Assembly (NCBI GenBank): GCA_028023455.1
Contig: JAQFVV010012512.1
Coordinates: 436,001-500,000, forward strand
DNA: 64,000 bases
Reading direction: 5' to 3'
Source of the DNA: Epiperipatus broadwayi
Lineage: Eukaryota > Onychophora > Udeonychophora > Euonychophora > Peripatidae
Part shown: piece after piece, positions 37,023-49,860 of the stretch
How positions within the stretch are numbered: the first letter of the stretch is position 1
Layout: each line of letters starts with the position of its first letter
Made by a program: the position numbers and the translations under genes
Notes under the pieces: generated by a model
Told to the model about the DNA's origin: nothing
Database searches by the model: none
The model's input: the letters and a program-made list of their open reading frames with translations, nothing else

Positions 37023-39975
37023 TTTTTATTATGTTTTTATTTTTCCTTTAGTTAATTCATATATTGATTATTTTCACGGATTATATATATATAAACTCTG
37101 AACAAATAAAATGACTAACTAATTTAATGTTTAACATTATCCATCTCAACCTACATAGTGCCCTTCTAAGAAAGTTCAACAAGAACAGAAGAAAAAGAGA
37201 AAACATTTTTGTTAGCTGTGTACATCTTAACAACAAACGTGACATATTCATACTTCTAATTTTTACTTTTTAAAACATATTTGTTTGTTGATTGTATTTT
37301 TATATTTGACTATTTCCATCATCTAATATGGGTAACTTCAAGAAAACAATGTTTTACTTTATATGGGATATCAAAACATGCATCCCACTAAACTGGAGAT
37401 CTATACACAGAAAATTATGTACTAAAATAATAATAAACATAAATTACTTCAAACATGACAACATCATCTTTGAAAGTCTAACAACAACAAATGAAAAAAA
37501 ATATTTTTGTCAGTTGTCTCAGTTACTAAAAACACATAGATAATTTGGCTTAACAACAATTGTGCAATTTAAATAATCTGATATGTTATTGCAGCTTCAT
37601 TCGAGATAAATTAATCATAACTTTTTTAAGATATAAAGTCATAATGCATAACTATAACAATCTGCAGAAGTACTTTATTTATTTTTATAATCTTCTTAGT
37701 CTAAATCTATTTAAATTTAAAATTAGTACAAGTAACTATTATAATGCTGTATGCCAAGATTCATAAATTTTAACATTCATGCATGATATTTTATTTTTGT
37801 TCATCAAAATTTATCTCTTTACCTTTTATTCTGATTTTATTTTTCATGAAATGTTCATTTTACTTCATAATTAAAAAAAAGCAGATGTCATTATTAAATA
37901 GTTACTATTTTTATTGTATATACCTTTACATAACATAATATGTAATATATATTTTTATTAAGAATAAATGAGTGCATATCAATAGTTAACAAAAGCTTTA
38001 AACTTTGACACAGCTCTTCTGAATATACTTTAATGTTAGATGGCTTTCGCCAAATCTAGACACAAATTCACCTATTTAATTAGAAAGTTATGTTAAAGAT
38101 AAGATGAACATTCTTCTCTTAATAAAGTCGTAATCTTCCATTTCTATTGGTGAGGTTCTTCTTGCATTAAAATATACTCAGAAGAGTAGAGTGCCAAAGG
38201 TTAAAGCCTTTCATTAACTATAATATAATATAATTTTCCCACATATTTCTGGATTTCCTGTGTGTTGCAATAGCCATTAATTATTTCTGCTTTCCTTCTG
38301 TTATTTTTGATGTTGCACCACCAATTTTGGTATTAAAAGAATGACAAAAATATGCACTAGAATATTATTCAGGTTTAGTGACAAAGTCTGAAAAAATTAT
38401 GATAGTATTTGCATTTTAAAATAATTCAATGCAATCCAAGCTCAACCTTTTATCATCTTCCATGACAGGAGTAAATGGCATAGTTCTTTTGACGTCAGTA
38501 GATTGCATCCTATTATTTACATTATTTAATTCCTTTGTTTTATTTTTTGTTTTGATATTCATTCAAGCATTTCTTTCTTTTGTTTCAACTTTGAAAAATA
38601 ACATGTACATTTTACATGATTTGTTTACACATATATTATTTTTCTCACAAAATATTGTTGTATAATATATATTTATTCAGAAGTATACTGTGATCAAAAA
38701 TATTTTTTTTTATAAATAATTAATTTTAGAAGAGTATAAATGAAAAGAAATCTATAATGTGAAGCTGCAATTTGTCACAATTGTGTTGAATATTTGCTTC
38801 CTTTGTTTGAAATATTTCTTTCTTTGTTTACATGTATTACTTTTTTATAAAATATTGATCCAACACTTATTTATTCAGAGAAATAACGTAATCAGATCAT
38901 TGTAAGATTGCTTATTTGCGATTGGTTAAAATATTGCTATTCTTTACTGCTGGAAATTTTTTTTGTCACTTTTTAACTAATTTGAATTAATTCTGATTTT
39001 TCAAATCCAGTTTTACTATAGTGACAAAATAGCACTGCCCTATATAGAATCCTGCTTTATTGTTTTAAGAGCTTACATTCTTTTTAAATGTTTGAAAAAT
39101 TAAAACGAATCTTTTATGAATTATTTTCATTTGCCATATGTACATCTAATTAATAATTCAAATTTGTGAAGATATAATAATGAATAATGGTAAAATTGAA
39201 TATTGTTAAACTATTAGTGATGAGCATTTGTTTTTACACTTCCTATAGTACTCAATGGAGGGGGGGCAAGGGCAATCATCATTTAAAGAGTCATAATCTT
39301 TTCTCAAAACTACACCTTAATTCACCTATGAGTGAAGCTTTGTATCTACATAATATATATATGCTAGCAAGAGAAAAATGTTATAAAACCTATATATTAT
39401 ATATATGCTACAAGAGATATATGTTATAAAACCTATATATATATATGTTTTATAATTTAAAAAATATATGTCATTAATTTATTTGAAAGAAATAACTATT
39501 TCAGAAGCATATTTTAAATCCTAATAAAATAAGATTACATTATATTTTCTATTAAAAGAGAGTAAAGCTTTGCTTTGAAAACAGGGTAGGGAAAGAATTT
39601 AAAAAACTCATTTTTTAAAAAAGCACTCCTTTTTGTAAGGAGTTTTTGTAAATTAAAAAAGTAAAATGTATAAAAATAAATAAATATGGAAATTCAGAAT
39701 AAAATTAGCTTGTAAAAAACATTTGAAAATATAATTAATTTTAAAGAATACTGATTGAATTAATTTAAAAAACATTTAAACTATCTCATAAAAAGCAATT
39801 GCAGATTAATCAAACAAAAAGAATAGATAACATGCAATGTAAAAATCAATTAGATTAATGAAATACAAAAATAAATTAAGACAAAACAGATTCAAGGTAC
39901 AATTAAATTTTAAAATAATGATAAGATATAAAAACAATAGGAGAGAAAACAAATGTTGCAATACTCTATTATAAA
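37023..39975. other. No gene recognised over ~3 kb
   Basis: AT-rich with frames of at most ~80 codons and no domain. A short duplicated (TA)n-containing segment lies at 39350-39450 (ATGTTATAAAACCTATATAT twice). Confidence 0.5.
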
Positions 39976-40347
39976 TTAGTCCAATCTACAATTTGTGATT
40001 GGGTTATTCCTTTTATTATGCTCTTGAATCTGTAAGTTATTCCAGTCTTCATTTTGTGCTGTGACATTATGCATTGTTATGGAGATCCAAAAATCTAAGG
40101 ACAGAAAAAAGCCATTCATTGCTTCCAAGAAAAATATTATTGTAGAAGCCATAGGACTAGAAATATGCATTGCTGGTCGGGTTTGAGAAGTTGTTGACTG
40201 GGCTTTCAGCCCCAAGGTTCTTTGAAAATTCAGCTTTCCTGCCTGAACACTCACTGGAAACTGATGCCAAGTCAAGACAAAGATATGGAAAACAAGTCCT
40301 GAAACCATTGAATGAGCCCAAAAAGTGAACCACTTGAAACCTGACAA
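39976..40347 (-). other. Unclassified 123-codon open frame
   Basis: Starts MSGFKWFTFWAHSMVSGLVF and ends KRNNPITNCRLD. The sequence is less AT-rich than its surroundings and has two hydrophobic stretches, but no domain, splice signal or homologue is recognised. A second frame overlaps it. It may be an exon relic, a fragment of a mobile element or chance. Not assigned a function. Confidence 0.2.
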
Positions 40348-40611
40348 TCATGAAAACCTAGTTAAAAATTTTTGATACTTGTCTATAGACACTTTATATC
40401 ATTTTAAAATTAAATGAACTTTAACAAAAAACTATTATAAAAATTACCTGGTTAATTTTTTATATGTTTAAGTAAAATATTACATTATTATATTATATGT
40501 GTGCTTAAATAAATATTAATATTTGCTTAAGTATTATTTGGACTATTATCTCTCTTGTCAATGTTTATTTATTTAAAAAAGATAAATGTTCATATGTGCT
40601 AAGTATATATT

Positions 40612-41688
40612 GTAACGGTCAGAAAATGTGTGACTCGTAAACATAGTGCAGAATTCGACCACCATACAGAACAGCAGCACCATTGAGTAGCGAAGCCACC
40701 CGTGGTACTGAGTTCGAACATAGTTTATCGGTTCCACAATACAATCCACGAAACAATGCATCTGATGCGACATTAGTAAATATTTCCTCAGGCACGGTGG
40801 TCAGGGAGATGCAAGAGATTCATGATTTTATTCTCGAGTTAGCCAATAATCAAACTAATATTAATTAAACATTCATATTTACATAATCAAGGAAATATCA
40901 TATAGAATGGGTATCAAATAAATGAAACGTAACTGCAGACATATAGTTTGAAATTATTTATTAATACATTTTAATAAAACATTGACTAATAATATTTTAG
41001 GGATTGAAAGCTTCAGTAGCGGAATTGCGACATGATTATATTTTAAAGAATACATTTATTTATTTAGACATTATTTTATATTGAGGATTTCAGTAGCAGT
41101 ATTTCCGATACTGTAATGTTTACAAAAGGAATACATTTATTTGAAGGCGTAATCTAGCTACCTAAAATTCTTGAGTGAGTATTTCTAATGCATGCCTGGA
41201 GAGATTTATACCTTTGCAATGCAAGAGTCTAAAGTATGGGTTATAAGAGTAATGGCAGACATATATTTATTTAATTAAAATATTTATTTATAACTAAGGG
41301 CCAACATTTATTTGAGAGTGAATTTTGAAGATAATGCAGAGGCGGAGTGATATATAGAATAATAGAATTGAGCAAATGAACACGTGGTATGCTTTAGAAA
41401 GGCGATATGGAATGGCAGTATATCGAAACTGCAATGCCGCGAATGGGTTTATAAGAATGTCAGGCTGGTCTCTGCCCCAACCCGACAAAGTAAGGTGTCA
41501 CATAAGCATAACCAGGGACAAGCGGTCCGTGTCGCATTTTTGCCGGCTGGCTGCATGACGTTGTCAAGTCCTACGGGAGCACCCATTATGCCCGCTTGTG
41601 TAGGACGACTGGGGTTAATTTCAACCCTGAAGAATCCGGAAATTTCACGGCGGAATGGGTCATCACGTCTCTAAAACGTAACACATGT
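40612..41688 (+). mobile_element. Possible solo LTR of a Gypsy-type element, copy L2
   Basis: Starts TGTAACGGTCAG after TATATAT and could end at ...AAACGTAACA. The last 300 bp are strikingly G+C-rich for this window (words such as CCGGCTGGCTGCATGACG), as LTR R/U5 parts can be. Two ORFs (40683-40868 and 41384-41674) have no recognisable domain. The 5-bp flanks do not match, so the right border is uncertain. An alternative is a DNA transposon remnant. Confidence 0.35.
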
Positions 41689-44600
41689 ATACTTATAAAC
41701 GATTATGATAAGATTTAAATGGATTTCTAATTCGGCCCGACATTATCAACATTTACTGAAGAACGCTGGAGACTCTCAAAGAAATGTAATTTTCTGAAAT
41801 TATTCATGATGATTTAATAAATACAAAACATATCTAAACTGGGAATGATTACAACTAATATGCCAGCCATTTGCGAAGTTGTAGACCCCTGCATTACAAT
41901 AAATGAAGCAGTGAATGTGTGTCGATTTATATGAAAGTTATTAAAGAAAGTAAATATTAATGAAAATTTGACATGCATTCATTGTTTTAAACGATCATAG
42001 ATTTAAACTTTGAAAATAGAGACAATTGTGAGCATGCAATAATTAAATAATAAATATAGATAAAATGTAGATTTTAGAAATACAAGCACCCCAGATAGAG
42101 TGAGGTAAGCTAGATTATTAGAGAAATTTACATATTAAATTAATTATTCAATTTAGTTATACAAATGGTAGTTTTTACATTTTATAATTTAGATAAGTAG
42201 TATGAAGAAGAGCTATAGCATATTATTAGAGTACTCTAGAGTTTGAACACAGACAGGTACCTGTTTTATAAGAAGTTTTCCGAGTCCATTAGTTTAGCAG
42301 CAAAAAGTTCACGAGTGGCAAGTCTTTCTTGTATTTAGATATTTCATTTAATTTCACAACAGCAGCAGCTTTTTCATTTATTTCAGGCAGCAGATCTTCA
42401 TGGTGAATTTATGACGGGCAATGGAAAGTTCAGCATCTGGTGGGCCATAACCCGATGGAGAATAATCTAGGTGCTTTACTCGGTCATACCTTGGCAGGAA
42501 CAAATTATTTTTATATTTTTGGAGACTCTCAGTGATCGAGAGCAAAGCTAAAGTTTAAGTGAATGTCTCCAGCAAGTCTAAGATGGCCTCTTTTTTTATC
42601 TTGATCTTTCACATTTTTGTTAAGATATTTTTAGGTTCTACTTAATCTGCCCTGAGGATAATCAATGCATTTTGTTGGTTTTTAATTAAAGAAAGCTGCC
42701 ATTCTATTGTTTACATTTTACATTTACTAATTAATTTTGGGGAATTTTTCTTTAATTAATTTATTATCTATCACTGACCGATGCTTTTAAATTTCAAAAA
42801 CAAAAAGGGAACATAAGATTATTTTAACTTTTAATTAAATATTACATCAGATATTTTTAGAATTATTATTAAACGAAATTTAAACAAAGCAATAAATACG
42901 AACTTTATAATGCAAAATAAATGATTAAAATTATACATTTTTATATAACTAAAAGAAATCTAAATTATATTATTTTATCCCTATTTATTGCCTTTAATTT
43001 GAGATCGAAATGTGTGCGTGTTTATGCTGAATTCTACATATATTTACACATTTTTAATATTGTTACACACACAATTCGATATAAAAAAGTTTAAATTTGG
43101 GTGGGATAGTCCGGTCAGTGAGAGACAACAGAAAAAGGTGAAACTTAAGATTCGAATACGAATCTTACTGTTTCAATATTGTGGACCTTGTTGAGGATCT
43201 ACCATTGGATATTTCAAGAGCTAGATTGGGTTCTGTCATCTCACACATGCTGACTATAAAACATATGGTTGGCTGATGCCTGAGTTTGATTCTCAAAGTG
43301 TTAAAATGTTTGAATTTCAGGAATTCTAGCAGATGAGGTGGGCCATAGTCAGGAAAATTGGGCATGTTATGCTTTGTAAAGACTGATTTGTCCATGGATA
43401 TCATTGATGTTTATGCTCTCCTATGCTTGAAGGGCTAGTATGCTCTCATATAAAAGATATAAAATGATAATTATCAAGAAGTTATGTATTGAACCTAATA
43501 ATATGCTTATTAAAGTTTCGAAATTAAACTTAGTTAAAAGAAAGATCTTAAAAATAGTTCAAGACAAAATGATATGTTGAAATGGTAATTATACCTAACA
43601 ATATGGAAATTTTCGAGGACCCAGTTCAATATATATATTTTATTTCAATGATGTAATATTTTTTATTTATTAATCTGTTAGTTTTTTAAGGTGATGATCT
43701 GCATAAAGATGTTCATGACTTCAAGTCACTCAAATTCTGTCATTTTTAACACTACCATAAAGGACTTACGGTCATTTTAAAGCTTCAAAAAAGTACCATA
43801 TGATGCTGCTCTCTCTTGAATTATTGTATAAGTAAAAATCAATAATATTCAAAATTTAGTTTTAACAATGGAAAAAGGCAATCCTTCCTTGGTACTGATT
43901 GGTTGTTGCTCATATTGGACAAAAAAAACCGCTTGAAAATAATTTTCACCATTCCAACTTGTTTTGTTCCATTTTCAAAGTGATAAACAAATGTTTTGGA
44001 TCATTTTAAATATATTTTTGACATATTATAAACTATTTTGATAAAATATGCTAAAAATAAAATTATTTTATAAAAATAGTTAAGATTTTAGTAAAAATTA
44101 TTTACTTTTACACAATGTAAAATAGAGAAAGAAATTGTTGACACCAGGAACACTTTTTAGTTGGTTAGGAACATTTTTTAGATTCACTGCTATCAAATAT
44201 TTTTTATAAATATATCTAAAAATTTATTTTTGAAAAAAATTTTGTTTACTTTCATAACCTGACAAATTATTAATATACTTTTTACAAACAAAACTGAAAT
44301 AAATATAATATTAAAAGATGAATATATATTTACTGCTGATGCTGTAAATGACCAATCAAATGTTTATAGTTTTATCTCACTTGGCCAATAAAACTAAGTG
44401 CAGAAGAAAAAGTTAACATTATCTGGAACACAAAATAAAACATTACAATGTTTATTTATATATTTTTAATTTACTTAGATTATTTGAAACATGTGAAATA
44501 AATATGCCCTTTTTTATCATTGACTTTTTGTGCCTATGAATTATTTTTTTCAAAAAATGGATACAAAGTATAATAAATTTTATTAATACCCAATTTCAAT

Positions 44601-44819
44601 CACTTCTTTCCCAATTTTTCAATATTTTATATTTTACTTTGATAATGACTTATTTTCTCATTGTAAAACAAAAAAGATGTAAGGCTTGCCATTTTATGTA
44701 TAACTTTTACTTTTGACTACAATGTATATAACCTTTTTTCTTGTAATAGTTTAATAATCAGATGAAAATATAATTAACAATTATTTCATGAAACATACAA
44801 ATTCATGGATTTAATAGCT
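41689..44819. other. No gene recognised over ~3 kb
   Basis: Mostly AT-rich. A G+C-richer stretch at 42240-42600 repeats the word GGAGACTCTCA seen at 41768 and may belong to the same decayed LTR-type element. A perfect hairpin TAAGATTCG-AATA-CGAATCTTA lies at 43146-43167. Confidence 0.5.
43146..43167. repeat. Perfect 9-bp hairpin
   Basis: TAAGATTCG, loop AATA, CGAATCTTA. Isolated; function unknown. Confidence 0.6.
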
Positions 44820-45015
44820 TTATTACCTTCACTTTCAAATGTTCATTTTAATTTATTTAATATATTTAAATCATCCATACTGTCTTCATGTTCACAAACA
44901 AAAATATCATCGACATATATTTTGTAAATCTTAATACTTGTAAACTTGCATTTGTTGAATATCTTCTCATTATGTAGTCCAAGCAACATTACAAATAAGA
45001 TTGTGCAGTTGAGCC

Positions 45016-45016
<1 letters not shown>
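44820..45016 (-). pseudogene. Penelope-like reverse transcriptase, catalytic-core relic
   Basis: Minus strand reads LFVMLLGLHNEKIFNKCKF, then KIYKIYVDDIFVCEHEDSMD, then DLNILNKLK, a stop, TFESEGN. The YVDDIF catalytic box followed by LN.L...TFE.E.N is the Penelope-like RT pattern. One in-frame stop is visible. It ends abruptly at (AAT)n on its 5' side. The matching N-terminal RT part lies at 45993-46390 on the same strand. Confidence 0.75.
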
Positions 45017-45226
<210 letters not shown>

Positions 45227-45228
45227 TA

Positions 45229-45831
45229 AAAACTAACTGTGATAAAACACAGTTGCTGAAACTTTAAACATAAAATTACAAATATAAAGCTTAGTGCTTT
45301 TGAAGGACTTAAGCCTTCATAATCATAGCCCAATACAAAATAAAAACAAAATATAAACACTTATTCACAAGTAAATAGAGTTTCACAGCATAAATATTTA
45401 TATCATCGTACTAAAACTAAATCTTTCAGTAATTCAGTGTTTGTGGAACATGAAAATAAGGCTGGACACCTATGTAAACAAGTAGAGGCAAAATTAGTGT
45501 GTACAGAGAAGAATGACATAAAGCGTAAGATTAAAGAAGCTTGTTTTATAGCTGGTAATCCCAATGCTATTAATAGAAAGGATTCTTCTTTTAATATTTT
45601 TAAAATATAGACATTATAATATTTATTTATATTATATTTTATTTATTTATTTAGATTTAGTTTACATTTTACTTGACATAAGCATTTTACTTGTGAATAA
45701 ATGTTTTTATTTTGTATTTATTTTGTATTGGGCTATGATTATGGAGGCTTAAGTCCCCCAGAAGTACTCAGCTTTATATTTGTAATTTTATGTTTAAAGC
45801 TTCAGCAACTGTGCTTTATAACAATTAGTTT
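45229..45831 (+). mobile_element. Penelope-like endonuclease end with terminal inverted repeats
   Basis: Inverted arms of about 147 bp (45229-45375 and 45685-45831) enclose a GIY-YIG endonuclease fragment on the plus strand. (AAT)n arrays flank both sides. Each arm contains a TGAAGG-CTTAAGT-CCTTCA hairpin (left, minus strand; right arm decayed) followed by AAAGCACTAAGC, similar in layout to a hammerhead but off consensus. Known: Penelope-like elements have terminal repeats that are often partly inverted. The whole block separates two pieces of a minus-strand Penelope RT. Confidence 0.7.
45383..45610 (+). pseudogene. Penelope-like GIY-YIG endonuclease, C-terminal half
   Basis: Reads HKYLYHRTKTKSFSNSVFVE, HENKAGHLCKQ, then KRKIKEACFIAGNPNAINRK and stops after FKI at 45608-45610. 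It aligns block by block with the endonuclease at 4540-4992 (HELLYKRVK, SSSVFFDHE, KRKIKEAIFINR). The catalytic Glu of KIKEA and the INR motif are kept, but the YIG half is missing. A different subfamily from the 4-5 kb copy, judged by divergence. Confidence 0.8.
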
Positions 45832-45905
45832 GCACTAAGCTTTAAATATTATTAATAAATATAACTTCTTTAACGAGCATTAAAATTGCATAATTATTGA
45901 TATTA

Positions 45906-45907
<2 letters not shown>

Positions 45908-45991
<84 letters not shown>
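45908..45991. repeat. (AAT)n array, right of the Penelope endonuclease
   Basis: About 84 bp of uninterrupted AAT, abutting the minus-strand Penelope RT relic. Confidence 0.95.
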
Positions 45992-45992
<1 letters not shown>

Positions 45993-46700
45993 TCCTTCAA
46001 TTACAATATTTTTAATTTTATCTACAAATTTAAAAAATGATGTAATAATATTTTCACTATCCTTACAATGTCTTTTTGACTATATAATTATGTAATGGAT
46101 ACATAAATCAGCCATCAAATTTTTCTCAAATAATTTCCATCATTATTCAGTTTAATATTTTCAAAACACCATGAAATAGAGGACTTGAAAGATATATATT
46201 ATAATATATTTTACTTGTTACAACCTGATTCTTAACCTTTTTCAAAATGTTATTAATAAATTTCTTTATTTTATAATCCATATTATAACCTTTAATTGAA
46301 GAAAAGTCAAGATTATCAATTTGTATTTTAAATTTCTCAGTATTACAATACTTCCATATTAAACATGCAATATTATCAACTATCAATTTTAAGATTCCAG
46401 GAAAAAAATTTTTTTGCTAATAATACAGACAGTGATACTGTTATCACTTTTTTGTATATATCAAATAAATTTTGAACTACATCAATTAGTTTTAAGTTAT
46501 GCACCACTTATATTTTAGATTCATTACTAATTTGATTAAATTCATGACAACAATAAAATTAAATTAAATGTAATAAATTTTCTTTTGCTTGTAGATATTT
46601 ATGAATATCAGTCAATGCATTTTCATATTTTTTCATTAAGTCATTACACATATTTTTCCCAATATTTTACTTTAAAAAACATTTTTATATCATAATTGTG
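45993..46700 (-). pseudogene. Penelope-like RT, N-terminal relic
   Basis: Minus strand, with frameshifts: NDLMKKYENALTDIHKYLQA near 46600; the open frame 46386-46147 ending KIYYNIYLSSPLFHGVLKIL (the LYG.PK.HK region of these RTs); NDGNYLRKI for the plRPIv motif; and SFFKFVDKIKNIVIEG just before the (AAT)n. RT motifs A and B are missing between here and 44820-45016, so DNA was lost as well as inserted. The weakest part of the call is the stretch before 46390. Confidence 0.55.
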
Positions 46701-47840
46701 TAATAATCATTGGAAATCAAAAAAATATATTACATCTTTATTTTTTACAGAAATGTTTTATTTTTAAGTACAAAGAATATATTCTTTTGTGTAATGTTAC
46801 CATAGAGATTAAAGTCACAAGAAATTCAATTGTCTAAAAGTAATGTGACTCAAAAGTCTGATATAAAATTTAAAAATATCATAAAAAATATGAAAAAAAT
46901 GTAAATTTTTAAAGCATAAATTGGTAAATTTACTAGATATTAAAACTATTTTTTTTCATATTTTTAAAACAAACATCAAACAAAAAAAAATGTAGTTCAT
47001 TTTATCCACCTAAAATTTGTTGATGTGCTAGCACTTTGTATTGATTAAAATCTAATTTTTAAAATAAATCCGAAATCCAATGTGATTTTTGAAAACTTAT
47101 TTAATTTCTAAACAAAAATATCTATCAAATGAAGTCAAATTTATTGTATTCTAAAAATAATAATCATTTAATATAAAAGTGATAGTTGAAAGCTTAAATT
47201 GAGTGCAAACGGGTTAATATCATTTAGCATCAAATTATGAAAATAACAAGGACAATTGCAGTTTATTATAATTATTTGCAAAATATATTATCATTCTTAT
47301 ACTTTATTATTTTATTACCTTTATATGTATAGGTGTGTGCATTACATCAAACTTTTTATTTCAATTGCATGAATTTACTATATAACCTTAGAGAGTCATA
47401 AAATATAATATCAAAACTTTGGTTTAAAAAATAAATATAAAAAAGTTTTGTTTTTGGTAACTATTACCTTCATTTTATTTTATACTATATAAGTAATCAA
47501 AGGATAGTATGTTTAGTAATATTATCGTACTTATTGATCAGTGTTGTCTTTTGGACTCATGAAGCAAAATTCTGTGAATTTTTGAAAAAAATATAAAGTT
47601 AATAACTTGAAATTTAAAGATGCTCGAAGTTTTCTAACTCAAAAGCAAATGTATCAAAATTGTTATACAAATGTAACAATATTTCAATAATTTATACTAC
47701 AATTTCCACATTATTTATTATTATTACTTTTAAGACATTGTATTAAAATACTTATTTTATGTAATTTTCTTTAAAATGTTTAGCAAACCTCACAATAAGT
47801 AAAAACCAGCACTCTGCCATGTGGAAGATCATATTGCTGA

Positions 47841-47842
<2 letters not shown>
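46701..47842. other. No gene recognised
   Basis: Very AT-rich sequence without ORFs or recognisable repeats. Confidence 0.5.

Positions 47843-47911
<69 letters not shown>
47843..47911. repeat. (TA)n microsatellite
   Basis: About 69 bp of TA, immediately 5' of the truncated RTE copy. Confidence 0.97.
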
Positions 47912-47913
<2 letters not shown>

Positions 47914-47918
47914 ACACC

Positions 47919-49055
47919 TAGATATCATATCCAGGTGTTGAGAGAAGTTATAGAAAGGACGAATGAATATGAGTTGTCATTATGTTTTGGATTTGTAGAT
48001 TATGAAAAGGCATTTGATTCTATAAACATTTCTTCAGTGATTAAAGCATTGGATCATCAAGGTATAGATCCAGGATATTGTCATATTTTGAAGAATATTT
48101 ATAAAAATGCAACAGCAACAATTAGATTACGTAATGATACTGGGAAAGTCAACATTGAGAAAGGTGTAAGACAAGGTGACTCCATATCTCCAAAACTTTT
48201 AACAGCAGTGCTGCAAGAAGTATTTTGTGGATTAAAATGGGAAACTAAAGGAGTGAAAGTAAATGGAGATTATTTAAGTCATTTAGATTTCACAGATGAT
48301 GTAGTTGTTTTTGCAAATAATGCTTCAGAGCTGCAGGATATGTTGCAGGAATTATCAGATGAAAGTAGGAAAGTAGGACTAAAGATAAATGTTAAAAACA
48401 CTAAAGTAATGTTTAATCGATTTGCTCAAAATATGAAAATAAAGATTGATTATGATGAATTAGAAGAAGTTAACAGTTACAAATACCTTGGTCAGATTAT
48501 TAATACAGATGGAAACATAATGGAAGAAATTAATCATAGAATTAAACTTGGTTGGAGTGCTTTTGGTAGAAATAACTTGATACTAAAAGGAAATATGCCT
48601 ATGTGTTTGAAAAGGTAGGTTTTTAACAAATGTGTTTTATCAATTCTTACTTATGGAACTGAGACTTGGACACTTAATAGAAGAGCAATGCAGAGACTTC
48701 AGACCACTCAAAGAAGTATGGAGAGATGCATGTTGGGAGTAACAAGAAAGATCGAAAACGCAATATATGGGTAAGAGAACAAACAGGTGTTACTGACCTC
48801 ATTGAAAAAATTAAAAGATTGAAGTGGAGTTGGGCTGGACATATTGCTAGAAGAGATGATAATAGATGGACAATTGAAATTTTAAACTGGATTCCAAGAG
48901 ATTGTAAAAGACCCAGAAAGAGACCACGTGTGAGATGGATGGATGAAATTACAAAGTGTGCAGGGGTGATGTGGAGAAGAGAAGCTAAAGATCGGAAAAG
49001 ATGGATTAAACTTGGAGAGACCTTCATCCTGCAGTGGATTGATAATGGTTGATGA
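47919..49055 (+). mobile_element. RTE-type LINE, 5'-truncated copy
   Basis: Homologous to the 3' third of the element at 49865-52840 at about 97% identity, starting inside the RT fingers ([14 protein letters not shown]). The catalytic box is FTDDVV (Ala to Thr), an AAG to TAG change at 48616-48618 stops the frame, and a 1-bp loss near 48746 shifts it. The last frame (to 49052) keeps the C-terminus missing from the longer copy: EILNWIPRDCKRPRKRPRVR...LQWIDNG. The 3' tail runs TTGATGATATATAT. The annotated Met at 47821 is in flanking (TA)n and is not a start. Confidence 0.92.
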
Positions 49056-49140
49056 TATATATATATATATATATATATGTACCGGTCAGTTAATGGTTGA
49101 TGATATATATATATATATATATATTGTACCGGTCAGTTGT
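49035..49140. repeat. Tandem duplication joining RTE tail, (TA)n and LTR-like start
   Basis: AATGGTTGATGATATATAT...(A)TGTACCGGTCAGTT occurs twice in a row (~53-bp unit with variable TA count). Confidence 0.85.
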
Positions 49141-49860
49141 GTCTGTTCATATAACAAGATGTAGCATCTAGAAAAAAGTACCTTGAATCCAATCATGCGC
49201 AAGATGCATAAGTCAGGAACACTCATGAATTCTGCCCTATTTGCCTATTTTCCAGATCTACCAACTTATGAGCAACAATCCCAATGATATCAATCTAATT
49301 TTATTTATCTCCGCCAGCATCACAAAGCGGAGACACAAAAAGGCTCTAATCTAAATTTATATGATGGAATATCTAGCATAAAATACAAGTTGGATTTAAT
49401 TAAAGGTCGTGACCTTTCATATTAATTATACTTCTAAGATTAGCGGGAGAAAATCTAGTCAGAATGAGTATACTTTAATAACTAAGATATTAATTTAAAC
49501 AAAAGAAAACAATGATTCTGAAAATGTATAATGTAGATATATAAGAAAGGAGTTTGCTATTAACTGAAAGGAGACCCTTTGATTCCTCTTGGAGGCCTTA
49601 AAGGAACCGAGCAGGGCAAATTCCTAATGTCTACTCCATACGTTCTTGTCGTTGCAGCTGTTATTACTATATGTTTATTCATATAGTATACGAACATGGA
49701 TAGGCTGCTCACCAACACGCATTAGCCAGCGTGGTGAGTTTATTGGCTTTTTACCTCTGAGTTTAAGATCAAGAAACACCATGGTCTTTCTTCTCAGTGC
49801 CTGATAAGGCAGAATGAATGTTTGTGTAAATGATAAAGATTTTTCCCAATTATACAATTA
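49127..49860 (+). mobile_element. LTR-like element, copy L3 (uncertain)
   Basis: Starts TGTACCGGTCAG after (TA)n. Shares AATCA.GCGCAAGAT..ATAAGTCA and CTGCCCTATTTGCCTA with L1. No ORF with a domain. The right border is unclear; the RTE element begins at about 49865. Confidence 0.35.
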
